From an uncultured Dorea sp. (GTDB lineage Bacteria; Bacillota; Clostridia; Lachnospirales; Lachnospiraceae): DNA of 64,000 bases. The notes beneath the pieces were generated by a model that worked only from the letters and a program-made list of their open reading frames with translations, was not told the DNA's origin and made no database searches. The stretch is from assembly GCA_910577685.1 (NCBI GenBank), contig CAJTOH010000018.1:1-64000 (forward strand), read 5' to 3'. A program made the position numbers and the translations under genes. Each line of letters opens with the position of its first letter. Within the stretch, counting starts at the first letter, position 1. This document shows positions 32,212 through 41,909 of the stretch, one piece after another.

Positions 32212-34119
32212 ATGGCAGGACAATTACTGATGGGAAACGAAGCCATCGGCTTAGGTGCAATCCACGCGGGGGTCAGACTGGTATCGGGATATCCGGGGAC
32301 TCCGTCCACAGAGATTCTGGAAACCGTGGCGAAGAATAATACGGAGGGCAGGATACATGTGGAGTGGTCGGTTAATGAAAAGGCGGCGCTTGAGGTGGCG
32401 GCGGGGGCTTCCTACGCGGGCGCAAGGACTATGGTGACCATGAAGCAGGTAGGGCTTAACGTTGCGTCAGACCCGCTGATGAGCCTTGCGTATGTAGGGG
32501 TGAAGGGCGGCATGGTCGTTGTGTCGGCGGACGATCCCGGCCCGATATCCTCCCAGACGGAGCAGGATACCCGGCATTTCGGGGCGTTTTCGAAGCTTCC
32601 GGTGTTTGACCCGGCGTCTCCGGAGGAAGCCTATGAGATGATATTGGATGCGTTTGAATATTCGGAAAGATACAAGACTCCCGTCCTCCTGCGCCCGACC
32701 ACCCGTGTCTGCCATGGATGCGCGTCGGTGGAGGTAAGGGAAGAGGATCCGCGTACAGGCGGGGCTGTCTGCGATGATCGGGGGGATAAGAAGGAGGACA
32801 CGGCAGGGTACGGCGAGCCGGAAGGGTTTGTCAGGGATCCCGGGCGGTGGGTGATATTTCCCAGGCTTTCTTACGAGAACCATAAGAAAATAGAGGAGAG
32901 GAACGAGAAACTTTCCCATATATTTTCTTCTTACCGTTTTAATACCGTACAGGGCGGTTCAGGCGTCAAAAAAGGCGTTGCGGCGGGCGGCGTCAGTTAT
33001 GCCTATGTGAAGGAGAGTATTTCCGGGGACGTACCGCTTCTGCGGGTGGGAACGCCCCATCCCTTTCCGGAAGAGCTGGCGCGAAGTTTCCTTGAGGGAT
33101 TGGAGGAGGTTCTGGTATTTGAGGAACTTGACCCTGTGATTGAGAGGTCGCTTCTGCAGGTTGCCGGGAAGTACCATATAGGCGTGACGGTTCGGGGAAA
33201 ACTGACCCACGATACCGCCAATGCGGGGGAAAATAGCGTTGAGAGCGTACGGCGGGACCTGATGAGTTTTGGGCTTGAGACGCTGCGGGAAGACTTGAGG
33301 GAAGCGGAGCGCCGTTTTGGAGGAAACAAGGAAGAGGGATGCGGGGCGGACAGCCTGAAAACGCCGTCTCTCCCGGTCCGTCCTCCGGTTCTCTGCGCAG
33401 GATGTCCCCACCGCGCCTCCTTCTATGCCGTGAAACAGGCTGCGAAGGGGAGGAAGGCGGTGTTCAGCGGAGATATCGGCTGCTATACTTTGGGTAATGC
33501 GAAGCCTCTGGACATGGTGGACACCTGCCTGTGCATGGGGGCGGATGTGACAATCGCGCAAGGGCTTCATATCGTAGAAAGAGATGCGGTAAATTTTGCA
33601 TTTATCGGGGATTCCACGTTCTTTGCCTCCGGAATTACGGGCGTAATCAATGCGGTGTACAACCGGACGGATATTGTTCTGGTCGTACTGGATAATTCTA
33701 CGACGGCAATGACGGGACACCAGCCCCATCCCGGGACGGGACGGACGATGATGGGCGAGGTGTCGCAGAAGGTAAGCATCGAGAAGGTGTTGGAAGGAAT
33801 CGGCGTTGAGAAGATTGTAAAAGCAGACCCTCTCAAGATAGAGGAAGCCATTGACGCAGTAGGACAGGTTATGGATGAAACGGGAGTCAGGGCCGTGATC
33901 TTTAAGTCTCCGTGCATAGCGGTCACGAAAGCAGAGACTTGTTATCAGGTAGACGAGGGGGCGTGCGTATCCTGCAGGCAGTGCATACGGGAACTGGGAT
34001 GTCCCGCAATCGTGGCATGCGGGGGAAAGGTATCCATAGAACCAAGCCTTTGCTGCGGGTGCGGCGTCTGCGCAGGAATATGCAGGTTTGGCGCGATACA
34101 GGAGGTGGACCATGAATAA
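32212..34119 (+). CDS. iorA: indolepyruvate:ferredoxin oxidoreductase, alpha subunit
   Basis: This 635-aa thiamine-diphosphate enzyme oxidises indole-, phenyl- or hydroxyphenylpyruvate to the arylacetyl-CoA with ferredoxin. The N-terminal pyrimidine-binding domain starts GNEAIGLGAIHAGVRLVSGYPGTPSTEI. The central TPP domain has CAGCPHRASFYAVK, GDIGCYTLG and GDSTFFASGITG. The C-terminal ferredoxin domain has CVSCRQCIRELGCPAI and CCGCGVCAGICRFGAI. Residues about 165-205 form a charged variable insertion. It overlaps iorB by eight bases. The ferredoxin it reduces may be shared with the Hdr/Flx complex. Confidence 0.95.
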   Translation: MAGQLLMGNEAIGLGAIHAGVRLVSGYPGTPSTEILETVAKNNTEGRIHVEWSVNEKAALEVAAGASYAGARTMVTMKQVGLNVASDPLMSLAYVGVKGGMVVVSADDPGPISSQTEQDTRHFGAFSKLPVFDPASPEEAYEMILDAFEYSERYKTPVLLRPTTRVCHGCASVEVREEDPRTGGAVCDDRGDKKEDTAGYGEPEGFVRDPGRWVIFPRLSYENHKKIEERNEKLSHIFSSYRFNTVQGGSGVKKGVAAGGVSYAYVKESISGDVPLLRVGTPHPFPEELARSFLEGLEEVLVFEELDPVIERSLLQVAGKYHIGVTVRGKLTHDTANAGENSVESVRRDLMSFGLETLREDLREAERRFGGNKEEGCGADSLKTPSLPVRPPVLCAGCPHRASFYAVKQAAKGRKAVFSGDIGCYTLGNAKPLDMVDTCLCMGADVTIAQGLHIVERDAVNFAFIGDSTFFASGITGVINAVYNRTDIVLVVLDNSTTAMTGHQPHPGTGRTMMGEVSQKVSIEKVLEGIGVEKIVKADPLKIEEAIDAVGQVMDETGVRAVIFKSPCIAVTKAETCYQVDEGACVSCRQCIRELGCPAIVACGGKVSIEPSLCCGCGVCAGICRFGAIQEVDHE

Positions 34120-34711
34120 GAATTGTTTACTGTGCGGAGTCGGGGGGCAGGGCGTAATCCTTGCGTCCAAACTGATCGCTTACGCGGCGATGGAGAAAGG
34201 AATGTCCGTCCGCACGTCGGAGACTATCGGCATGGCGCAGAGAGGCGGCTCCGTGGTCAGCCATGTGCGTATAGGGGAAAAGACCTATTCTCCCATGATT
34301 CCAAAAGGAAGCGCGGACGTGCTTCTGGCCTTTGAACCGGCGGAGGCAGTGCGCAGCCTTCCTTACCTGAAAGCAGGAAAAGAAGAAGGGTGCGTCATCG
34401 TCAATCGGAAAGCGGTACAGCCTGTGACCGCCGCTTTGGGCGGGAAAGGATATGACGGCAGGGAGATGCTTGACTTTCTTGAGAGCCGGACGCAGCGTCT
34501 GTATGTGGTTGACGGGGAGGCAATCTGCCGTAAGGCGGGCTCGGCCAAGACGCTGAATATGGCGCTGCTCGGCGCGGCGGCGGCAAGCAATGCGCTGGGA
34601 ATCAGCATAGAGGAGATGGAGCGCCAGATCAGGAGCCGGATGAAGCCCCAGTATCAGGATATGAACCTTAAGGCGTTGGAGCTTGGCGCAGAGGCTCTGC
34701 TGGCGCTGTAA
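34112..34711 (+). CDS. iorB: indolepyruvate:ferredoxin oxidoreductase, beta subunit
   Basis: This 199-aa gamma-type 2-oxoacid oxidoreductase domain begins CLLCGVGGQGVILASKLIAYAAMEKGMSVRTSETIGMAQRGGSVVSHVRIG, the standard IorB opening. The ATG at 34112 follows GGAGGTGGACC inside the end of iorA; an upstream in-frame start is rejected. paaK follows after 77 bp. Confidence 0.95.
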   Translation: MNKNCLLCGVGGQGVILASKLIAYAAMEKGMSVRTSETIGMAQRGGSVVSHVRIGEKTYSPMIPKGSADVLLAFEPAEAVRSLPYLKAGKEEGCVIVNRKAVQPVTAALGGKGYDGREMLDFLESRTQRLYVVDGEAICRKAGSAKTLNMALLGAAAASNALGISIEEMERQIRSRMKPQYQDMNLKALELGAEALLAL

Positions 34712-34788
34712 TAAAGATTTATTTTAGGGCGCACAGGGAAATAAAAGAGAAAGATGCCGGCAGTATACCGGCAAAAGGGAACGAATAT

Positions 34789-36021
34789 ATGAAAATGACA
34801 GAATTGCAGTTCAGACTGATCAAGACAAATTTAAAATTGCTCACGTCGAAACCTTGCTTCTACAAAGAGAAATTCAAAGAGATCGACATTGACTCCGTCA
34901 ACAGTCAGGAAGACTTTGAGAAACTTCCGTTTACATGGAAGGGGGATCTGCGGGAAGCCTACCCGCTGGGGCTTCAAGCGGTGCCGGACGAGGAGATTGT
35001 GAGGATACATTCCTCCTCCGGCACAACAGGAACGCCGGTCATAATCCCTTATACCCAGAAGGATGTGGACGACTGGGCGAAGATGTTTGCAAGATGCTAT
35101 GAGATGGCGGGAATTACGGCGCTGGATCGAATCCACATCACTCCGGGATACGGGCTTTGGACCGCAGGTATCGGATTCCAGTTGGGAGCGGAGCATCTGG
35201 GAGCAATGACAATCCCCATGGGGCCTGGAAACACGGAGAAGCAGCTTCGTATGATGCAGGATCTGAAATCCACGGTATTATGCGCAACCTCGTCCTACGC
35301 CCTTCTCCTTGCGGAAGAGATAGCCAAAAGGAACCTGACGGAAAAAATCAGCCTGAAAAAAGGGGTAATCGGTTCGGAACGGTGGGGCGAGAAGATGCGC
35401 AGGCGGATTGCCTCCGAGCTGGGGGTACGGCTCTATGATATTTACGGGCTGACAGAAGTGTACGGCCCGGGAATCGCCATGAGCTGCGACTATGAGTGCG
35501 GGATGCATTACTGGGACGACTATGTGTATTTCGAGATCGTTGACCCCAAGACGGGTGAAGTCCTGCCGGACGGGGAGATCGGGGAGCTGGTGATTACGAC
35601 GCTGCGCAAGCAGGGCGCGCCGTTAATCAGATACCGCACCCACGACCTGACCCGTTTCATTCCGGGAGACTGTCCCTGCGGTTCCCGTTTCCCAAGGATC
35701 GACACGCTGATCGGGCGGACGGACGATATGGTAAAGGTCAAAGGGGTAAATATCTTCCCAAGCCAGATTGAGGATATGTTAAAAGGCGTGGCGGAAGCGT
35801 CAAGCGAGTACCAGTTTATGCTTGACCATTTGAACGGGAAGGACGTCTGCACCCTGTTCGTTGAGATCAACGGCGGGGCGGAGCCGAAAGCGGCGTCCAA
35901 AGCCATTCAGCAGGAATTCAAGAACAAGATAGGCGTCACTGTGAACGTGAAGCCGGTTCCGATCGGGGATCTTCCGAGGAGCGAGAAGAAGTCCACCCGC
36001 ATTTTCGATAACCGGTATTAA
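34789..36021 (+). CDS. paaK: phenylacetate-CoA ligase family enzyme
   Basis: This 410-aa adenylate-forming enzyme is of the short PaaK type. ATP/AMP motifs are SSSGTTGTPVIIPYT (about 81-95), DIYGLTEVYGPG (about 215-226) and GELVITTLRKQGAPLIRYRTHDL (about 265-287). The C-terminal lid (FPSQIEDML...) and RSEKKSTRIFDNRY follow. It joins CoA to arylacetates or, in reverse, frees CoA and ATP from arylacetyl-CoA. Linked to iorAB it would complete oxidative conversion of aromatic amino acids to arylacetates. Direction and exact aromatic ring are not deducible. Confidence 0.92.
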   Translation: MKMTELQFRLIKTNLKLLTSKPCFYKEKFKEIDIDSVNSQEDFEKLPFTWKGDLREAYPLGLQAVPDEEIVRIHSSSGTTGTPVIIPYTQKDVDDWAKMFARCYEMAGITALDRIHITPGYGLWTAGIGFQLGAEHLGAMTIPMGPGNTEKQLRMMQDLKSTVLCATSSYALLLAEEIAKRNLTEKISLKKGVIGSERWGEKMRRRIASELGVRLYDIYGLTEVYGPGIAMSCDYECGMHYWDDYVYFEIVDPKTGEVLPDGEIGELVITTLRKQGAPLIRYRTHDLTRFIPGDCPCGSRFPRIDTLIGRTDDMVKVKGVNIFPSQIEDMLKGVAEASSEYQFMLDHLNGKDVCTLFVEINGGAEPKAASKAIQQEFKNKIGVTVNVKPVPIGDLPRSEKKSTRIFDNRY

Positions 36022-36033
36022 GAAGGAGGATAT

Positions 36034-36807
36034 ATGAGATTCAGGCCATGCATCGATATCCATAACGGAGCCGTGAAACAGATTGTAGGCGGAAGCTTAA
36101 GAGACGAGGCAGATCAGGCGGTGGAAAATTATACGGCCGTGCAGGACGCTGATTACTTCGCACATTTATATAGAAAAGACGGGTTAAAAGGGGGGCATGT
36201 GATTCTTCTGAACCCGCCTTCTTCGGAATATTACGAGAAGACCCGCCGTCAGGCGCTGAAAGCGTTGGCGGCGTATCCGGGCGGGCTGCAGGTCGGCGGA
36301 GGAATTACCGCCGAAAACGCCGGGGAGTACATCGAAGCCGGGGCAAGCCACGTTATCGTCACCTCTTATGTTTTTGAAGACGGCAGGATTCATTGGGACC
36401 GAATGGAACGCCTCCGGCAGGCCGCAGGAAAAGAACATGTTGTAATCGACTTAAGCTGCCGCAGAAAAGACGGAGGTTACTATATAGTAACAAACCGCTG
36501 GCAGACATTTACCAATGTGAAGCTGACAAACGAAATCCTTAACGAGATTGCAGACTACTGCGACGAATTTCTAATACACGGCGTAGACGTAGAAGGAAAA
36601 GCTTCCGGTATCGAAGATGAGTTAGTGAAGCTCTTAAGTTCCTATCGCGGCGTACCGGTTACCTATGCCGGCGGAATCGGAAGCCTTTCCGATTTGGAAC
36701 ATTTCCGCAAGGTATCCCGGGGGAAGCTTGACTTTACGATCGGAAGCGCTTTAGACCTTTTCGGCGGAAAGATACCCTACCGGCTTGTAAAAACTGCGTC
36801 CTTCTGA
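36034..36807 (+). CDS. hisA: phosphoribosylformimino-AICAR ribotide isomerase, eukaryotic type
   Basis: This 257-aa TIM-barrel enzyme of histidine synthesis follows the fungal/plant HIS6/HISN3 form rather than ordinary bacterial HisA. It has FRPCIDIHNGAVKQIVGG at the start, YFAHLYRKDGLKGGHVI, LQVGGGI, HVIVTSYVFEDGRI, VVIDLSCRRKDGGYYIVTNRWQTFT, EFLIHGVDVEGKASGI, VTYAGGIGSLSDL and a final DFTIGSALDLFGG. The catalytic Asp (CIDIH) is present. It lies 12 bp after paaK behind AAGGAGG, away from other his genes, which suggests gene transfer or relocation. A few Clostridia carry this form. Confidence 0.88.
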   Translation: MRFRPCIDIHNGAVKQIVGGSLRDEADQAVENYTAVQDADYFAHLYRKDGLKGGHVILLNPPSSEYYEKTRRQALKALAAYPGGLQVGGGITAENAGEYIEAGASHVIVTSYVFEDGRIHWDRMERLRQAAGKEHVVIDLSCRRKDGGYYIVTNRWQTFTNVKLTNEILNEIADYCDEFLIHGVDVEGKASGIEDELVKLLSSYRGVPVTYAGGIGSLSDLEHFRKVSRGKLDFTIGSALDLFGGKIPYRLVKTASF

Positions 36808-36875
36808 CTCTGAACCGAGACCTGCTGACAGTACCCTATGGAAAATTAACAGTTTGTAAACACTTCATAAATTAG

Positions 36876-36904
36876 TTGAATTGACCTATAGATAGTGTTA
36901 TTAT
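36876..36904 (+). promoter_or_regulatory. candidate secA promoter
   Basis: TTGAAT (36876-36881), 17 bp and TATTAT (36899-36904), 52 bp before the secA ATG. An overlapping TTGACC (36881) is less well spaced. Confidence 0.6.
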
Positions 36905-36956
36905 GTAGGGTAAAGTGGTTTACCATGGCTAAATTAGTGATAAGGAGCTATCCGAT

Positions 36957-39524
36957 ATGGGGTTAATGCAGAAGTTATTTGGAACACATAGTGAAAATGA
37001 GTTAAAGAGAATCTACCCGATCGTAGATGCAGTCGAGGCGCTTGAGCCGGAGATGCAGAAGCTTTCGGACAGTGAATTAAAAGATAAGACCAGAGAGTTC
37101 AAGAGCAGGCTTGCAAGCGGCGAGGCGACTCTTGACGACATCCTTCCGGAGGCGTATGCCGTCGTGAGGGAAGCGTCCGTGCGCGTGCTGGGGCTGCGGC
37201 ATTTCCGCGTCCAGATCATCGGCGGTATTATCCTTCATCAGGGGCGTATCTCGGAGATGCGTACCGGCGAGGGTAAAACGCTGGTGTCAACCCTTCCGGC
37301 TTATCTGAATGGCTTGACGGGAGAGGGCGTGCATGTAGTAACGGTCAACGACTATCTGGCGAAGCGTGACGCCGAGTGGATGGGGCAGGTACATGAATTC
37401 TTGGGATTGACTGTGGGCGTAGTGCTTAACGGCATGGATAATGATGAGAGGCGTGCGGCTTACAACTGTGATATTACTTACGTGACCAACAATGAACTGG
37501 GATTCGATTATCTGAGGGACAACATGGTCATTTACAAGGAACAGTTGGTGCAGAGGGGCCTGAAATTCGCCATCATCGACGAGGTGGACTCCGTGCTGAT
37601 CGACGAGGCGCGTACGCCGCTTATTATCTCCGGACAGAGCGGCAAGTCTACGAAGCTCTATGAGGCGTGCGATATTCTGGCGCGCCGGTTGGAACGAGGG
37701 GAAGCCAGCGGCGAGTTCAGCAAGATGAACGCCATCATGGGAGAGGATATCGAGGAGACGGGAGATTTTATTGTCAATGAGAAGGAGAAGAACATCAACC
37801 TGACGGAGGACGGCGTACGGAAGGTCGAGGAGTTCTTCCATATTGAGAACCTTGCCGATTCGGAGAATCTTGAGATTCAGCACAACATTATTCTGGCGCT
37901 GCGCGCCCATAACCTGATGTTCAGGGATAAGGATTATGTGGTGAAGGAGGATGAGGTCCTGATTGTAGACGAGTTCACAGGACGTATCATGCCGGGACGC
38001 CGCTATTCCGACGGACTGCATCAGGCCATTGAGGCGAAGGAGCATGTGAAGGTAAAGCGGGAGAGCAAGACCCTTGCAACCATTACATTCCAGAACCTGT
38101 TTAATAAATTTGTAAAGAAGGCGGGTATGACCGGTACGGCGCTGACGGAGGAGAAGGAGTTCCGTGAGATTTACGGGATGGATGTTATCGAGATTCCCAC
38201 CAATATGCCGGTACAGAGAAAGGACCTGGAGGATGCCGTATATAAGACCCAGAAGGAGAAGTTTAGGGCGGTCTGCGATGCCATTGAGGAGGCCCACAGG
38301 AGGCATCAGCCGGTGCTTGTGGGTACGATCACCATCGAGAATTCCGAACTTTTAAGCAGTATGCTGAAACGGCGCGGGATCAAGCATAACGTGCTGAATG
38401 CGAAGTTCCATGAGATGGAGGCGGAGATCGTCGCGCAGGCGGGTATCCACGACGCGGTAACCATTGCCACGAATATGGCGGGCCGTGGTACGGATATCAA
38501 ACTGGACGACGAGGCGAAGGCCGCGGGAGGCCTTAAGATTATCGGTACGGAACGTCACGAGTCAAGACGTATTGACAATCAGCTCAGAGGACGTTCCGGA
38601 CGTCAGGGCGACCCGGGAGAGTCCAGATTCTATATTTCCTTGGAGGACGATTTGATGCGTCTGTTCGGTTCCGAGAGGCTGATGGGGATATTCACGGCTC
38701 TCGGCGTGGAAGACGGGGAGCAGATTGAACATAAGATGCTTTCAAGCGCTATCGAGAAGGCGCAGCAGAAGATAGAGGCGAATAACTTCGGAATCCGTAA
38801 GAATCTGCTGGACTACGATCAGGTCATGAACGAGCAGAGAGAGATTATCTACGAAGAGAGACGCAGGGTGCTGGACGGCGAGAACATGCGGGATTCTATT
38901 TTCCATATGATGAACGAGTATGTGGAGAATGTGGTAGATATGGTGACGGGCAAGGATCAGGATTATGACGAGTGGAATCTGGCGGAGCTTAATCTGACCA
39001 TTCATAATACGATACCCATCGCTGCGGTCACGGAGGAAGACGTAAGAGGAATGGGGCAGAAGGAACTTAAGCATCTGCTGAAGGAGCGCGCCGCTAAGGC
39101 ATACGAGGCGAAGGAATCTGAATTCCCTGAGCCGGAGCATGTGCGCGAGGTGGAACGCGTATTCCTTTTGAAGGTAATCGACGCGAAGTGGATGGCGCAC
39201 ATTGACGACATGGATCAGCTTCGTCAGGGAATCGGGCTGCAGGCTTACGGCAATCGGGATCCCAAGGTTGAGTATAAGATGCTTGGGTACGATATGTTCG
39301 GCGAGATGACGAAGGGAATTGCGGCGGACACCATCCGCGCGCTGTTCCATATCCGGATCGAACAGAAGGTAGAGCGCGAGCAGGTGGCGAAGGTGACGGG
39401 AACCAACCGGGACGAGAGCGCCGCCCGCGCGCCGAAGAAACGTGCGGATAAGAAAGTATACCCTAACGATCCATGTCCGTGCGGAAGCGGGAAGAAGTAT
39501 AAGCAGTGCTGCGGGCGTAAATAG
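36957..39524 (+). CDS. secA: preprotein translocase ATPase SecA
   Basis: This 855-aa motor of the Sec export pathway is near full length for clostridial SecA. It has GEGKTLVSTLPAYL (Walker A, about 103-116), DEVDSVLIDEARTPLIISG (Walker B), the preprotein crosslinking domain, and TNMAGRGTDIKLDDEAKAAGGLKIIGTERHESRRIDNQLRGRSGRQGDPGES in the second helicase lobe. The helical scaffold follows, then the zinc-binding tail CPCGSGKKYKQCC, which contacts SecB or lipids. AAGGAG precedes the ATG by nine bases. prfB starts 30 bp downstream, a common bacterial pair. Confidence 0.98.
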   Translation: MGLMQKLFGTHSENELKRIYPIVDAVEALEPEMQKLSDSELKDKTREFKSRLASGEATLDDILPEAYAVVREASVRVLGLRHFRVQIIGGIILHQGRISEMRTGEGKTLVSTLPAYLNGLTGEGVHVVTVNDYLAKRDAEWMGQVHEFLGLTVGVVLNGMDNDERRAAYNCDITYVTNNELGFDYLRDNMVIYKEQLVQRGLKFAIIDEVDSVLIDEARTPLIISGQSGKSTKLYEACDILARRLERGEASGEFSKMNAIMGEDIEETGDFIVNEKEKNINLTEDGVRKVEEFFHIENLADSENLEIQHNIILALRAHNLMFRDKDYVVKEDEVLIVDEFTGRIMPGRRYSDGLHQAIEAKEHVKVKRESKTLATITFQNLFNKFVKKAGMTGTALTEEKEFREIYGMDVIEIPTNMPVQRKDLEDAVYKTQKEKFRAVCDAIEEAHRRHQPVLVGTITIENSELLSSMLKRRGIKHNVLNAKFHEMEAEIVAQAGIHDAVTIATNMAGRGTDIKLDDEAKAAGGLKIIGTERHESRRIDNQLRGRSGRQGDPGESRFYISLEDDLMRLFGSERLMGIFTALGVEDGEQIEHKMLSSAIEKAQQKIEANNFGIRKNLLDYDQVMNEQREIIYEERRRVLDGENMRDSIFHMMNEYVENVVDMVTGKDQDYDEWNLAELNLTIHNTIPIAAVTEEDVRGMGQKELKHLLKERAAKAYEAKESEFPEPEHVREVERVFLLKVIDAKWMAHIDDMDQLRQGIGLQAYGNRDPKVEYKMLGYDMFGEMTKGIAADTIRALFHIRIEQKVEREQVAKVTGTNRDESAARAPKKRADKKVYPNDPCPCGSGKKYKQCCGRK

Positions 39525-39554
39525 ATAGAAAAAAACTAAGAAAGAGGTGATAAG

Positions 39555-40662
39555 ATGGTTGAATTAGATCAGTTCAAGACGCTGATGAATGCATATGAAG
39601 AACCTCTTGCCGAGATGAGGGATTCACTTTGACCTGGCAGGGAAAGAAAGACGGATTGAGGAGCTAGAGCGCAAGATCGAAGAACCGGGCTTCTGGGACG
39701 ACCCGGAGGAATCCCAGCGGTTCATGAAGGAATTGAAGAATCTGCAGGAGCTGGTGGAAACGATTAAGAAGCTTTATACGGCTTACGATGATATCAACCT
39801 GTTGATTGAGATGGGGTATGAAGAGAACGACGCTTCCATGGCGGAGGAGATTGAGGCGGAGATCAAGGAGTTCGAAGGAGTATTTGAGAACCTTCGGATC
39901 CGAACCCTTCTGTCCGGCGAATATGATTCCTGCAACGCCATTGTGACCATACATGCAGGCGCGGGCGGGACGGAATCCTGCGACTGGGCGAGCATGCTCT
40001 ATCGGATGTACAGCCGCTGGACGGAGCGGAAGGGCTTTTCTATTCAGGTGCTGGACTATCTGGACGGGGATATTACGGGGACGAAAGCCGTGACCTTTGA
40101 GGTGAACGGAGAGAATGCCTACGGATATCTGAAATCAGAAAAGGGCGTCCACCGTCTGGTTAGGATTTCTCCGTTTAACGCCGCGGGCAAGAGGCAGACT
40201 TCTTTTGCGTCCTGCGACGTGGTGCCGGATATTGCAGATGAGATTGATATCGAGATTGCGGAGGACGATCTGAAGATCGATACGTACCGGGCGAGCGGAG
40301 CAGGAGGCCAGCATGTGAATAAGACCTCCTCGGCGATCCGTATCACGCATCTCCCCACGGGGATTGTGGTGCAGTGCCAGAATGAGCGTTCCCAGCATCA
40401 CAATAAAGAGAAAGCCATGCAGATGCTGAAAGTGAAGCTGCAGCTTCTAAAGGAGCAGGAACAGGCGGACAAGGTGTCGGATATCCGGGGGGAAGTCAAG
40501 GAGATCGGTTTCGGCAACCAGATCCGTTCTTATGTGATGCAGCCATATACCATGGTGAAGGACCATAGAACCAATGTGGAGAACAGCAACGTGACGGCAG
40601 TGCTGGACGGCGGAATTGATATGTTTATGAACGCTTACCTGAAACAGACAGTGAGTAGTTAG
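39555..40662 (+). CDS. prfB: peptide chain release factor 2, with programmed +1 frameshift
   Basis: The gene begins at ATG 39555 with 25 codons (MVELDQFKTLMNAYEE...) ending CTT-TGA at 39627-39632. Slipping one base at CTT, so that GAC (39631) is read, joins the long second frame to give a 368-aa RF2. This is the classical prfB autoregulation: low RF2 lets the ribosome pause at UGA and shift. A GAGGG stretch upstream (39617-39621) can act as the internal Shine-Dalgarno. The product has the SPF stop-recognition tripeptide (RISPFN) and GGQ (SGAGGQHVNKT). A caller that ignores the shift would report only 39724-40662 with a false start. Confidence 0.96.
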
Positions 40663-40677
40663 AGGAGGGACGGCAAG

Positions 40678-41901
40678 ATGGTGAATATAGCAGTTATGGG
40701 ATATGGAACGGTGGGTTCCGGCGTCGTGGAGGTGGTGAATACCAACGGCGCGCGGATCAACCAGAGGATCGGGGACGAGCTGAATATCAAGTATGTGCTG
40801 GACTTAAGAGATTTTCCGGGGGATCCCGTACAGGAGAAGATCGTCCATGATTTCGAGACGATCATTTCGGACGACGAGATCAAGATTGTAGTGGAGGTAA
40901 TGGGAGGCATTGAGCCTGCGTATACCTTTGTGAAGAGATGTCTTGAGGCGGGAAAGAGCGTGGCCACGTCCAATAAGGCGCTGGTGGCAAAGCATGGGGC
41001 TGAACTTCTGTCGATCGCCAAGGAGCATAATATTAATTTCCTGTTCGAGGCAAGCGTCGGCGGCGGAATCCCGATCATCCGTCCCTTGAATTCTTCGCTG
41101 ACAGCGGATGAGATTGAGGAGATCACAGGCATCCTGAACGGAACGACCAACTATATGCTGACGAAGATGTTCTATGAGGGAGCGGACTATGACACGGTAT
41201 TAAAGGAGGCCCAGGCGAACGGTTATGCGGAGCGCAACCCTGAGGCGGATGTGGAAGGGTATGACGCCTGCAGGAAGATTGCTATTTTGTCCTCTCTGAT
41301 CTCTGGCCGGCAGGTAGATTTCGAGGATATTTACTGCGAGGGAATTACCGGGATTACGGTGGAAGACATGAGGTATGCCAAAGCGATGGGTACGACCATT
41401 AAGCTTCTGGCATCCGGCAAACGCCATGCGGGGAACCGGATTCATGCCATCGTGGCTCCTTTTATGCTGTATCCAAGGCATCCCCTTTATAATGTGAACG
41501 GAGTATTCAATTCTATTTTCGTTCATGGGAATGTGCTTGGGGACGCCATGTTCTACGGAAGCGGCGCAGGGAAGCTGCCCACAGCAAGCGCGGTCGTGGC
41601 GGACGTGGTGGACGCGGCGAAGCATCTGAACCGGAATATTATGACCATGTGGAGGCAGGAGAAGCTTAAGCTTGAAGATAAGGCGGATGCAAAACGCCGG
41701 TTCTTTATCCGGTTCAGGGGAGATAAAGAAGAGATGCTGCCGAAACTCCGGGATTCCTTCGGGGATATCGAGGTCGTGGAAGTAAAAGGTCTTGAGGGAG
41801 AATTTGGATTCGTCACTCCGGTTATGATGGAGGGCGACTATGCGACCAGGGCGAATATCTACAGGGATCAGATTCTGCACATGATACGTGTGGAAGGGTA
41901 G
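40678..41901 (+). CDS. hom: homoserine dehydrogenase
   Basis: This 407-aa NAD(P)-dependent enzyme reduces aspartate semialdehyde to homoserine for threonine and methionine. The Rossmann motif GYGTVGSGVVE (about 8-18) is followed by GGIEPA and SNKALVAKHG. The catalytic region is GGGIPIIRPLNSSLTADEIEEITGILNGTTNYMLTKM, and a C-terminal ACT-like domain (about 325-400) suggests feedback control. It heads hom-(apgM remnant)-lysC with tight spacing (8 bp and a 7-base overlap). Confidence 0.96.
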   Translation: MVNIAVMGYGTVGSGVVEVVNTNGARINQRIGDELNIKYVLDLRDFPGDPVQEKIVHDFETIISDDEIKIVVEVMGGIEPAYTFVKRCLEAGKSVATSNKALVAKHGAELLSIAKEHNINFLFEASVGGGIPIIRPLNSSLTADEIEEITGILNGTTNYMLTKMFYEGADYDTVLKEAQANGYAERNPEADVEGYDACRKIAILSSLISGRQVDFEDIYCEGITGITVEDMRYAKAMGTTIKLLASGKRHAGNRIHAIVAPFMLYPRHPLYNVNGVFNSIFVHGNVLGDAMFYGSGAGKLPTASAVVADVVDAAKHLNRNIMTMWRQEKLKLEDKADAKRRFFIRFRGDKEEMLPKLRDSFGDIEVVEVKGLEGEFGFVTPVMMEGDYATRANIYRDQILHMIRVEG

Positions 41902-41909
41902 GTAAGCCA

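Noticed and set aside
39724..40662. 312-aa release factor 2 with an in-frame ATG start
   Set aside because: Misses the N-terminal domain; the upstream ATG with CTT-TGA-C frameshift explains the gene fully.
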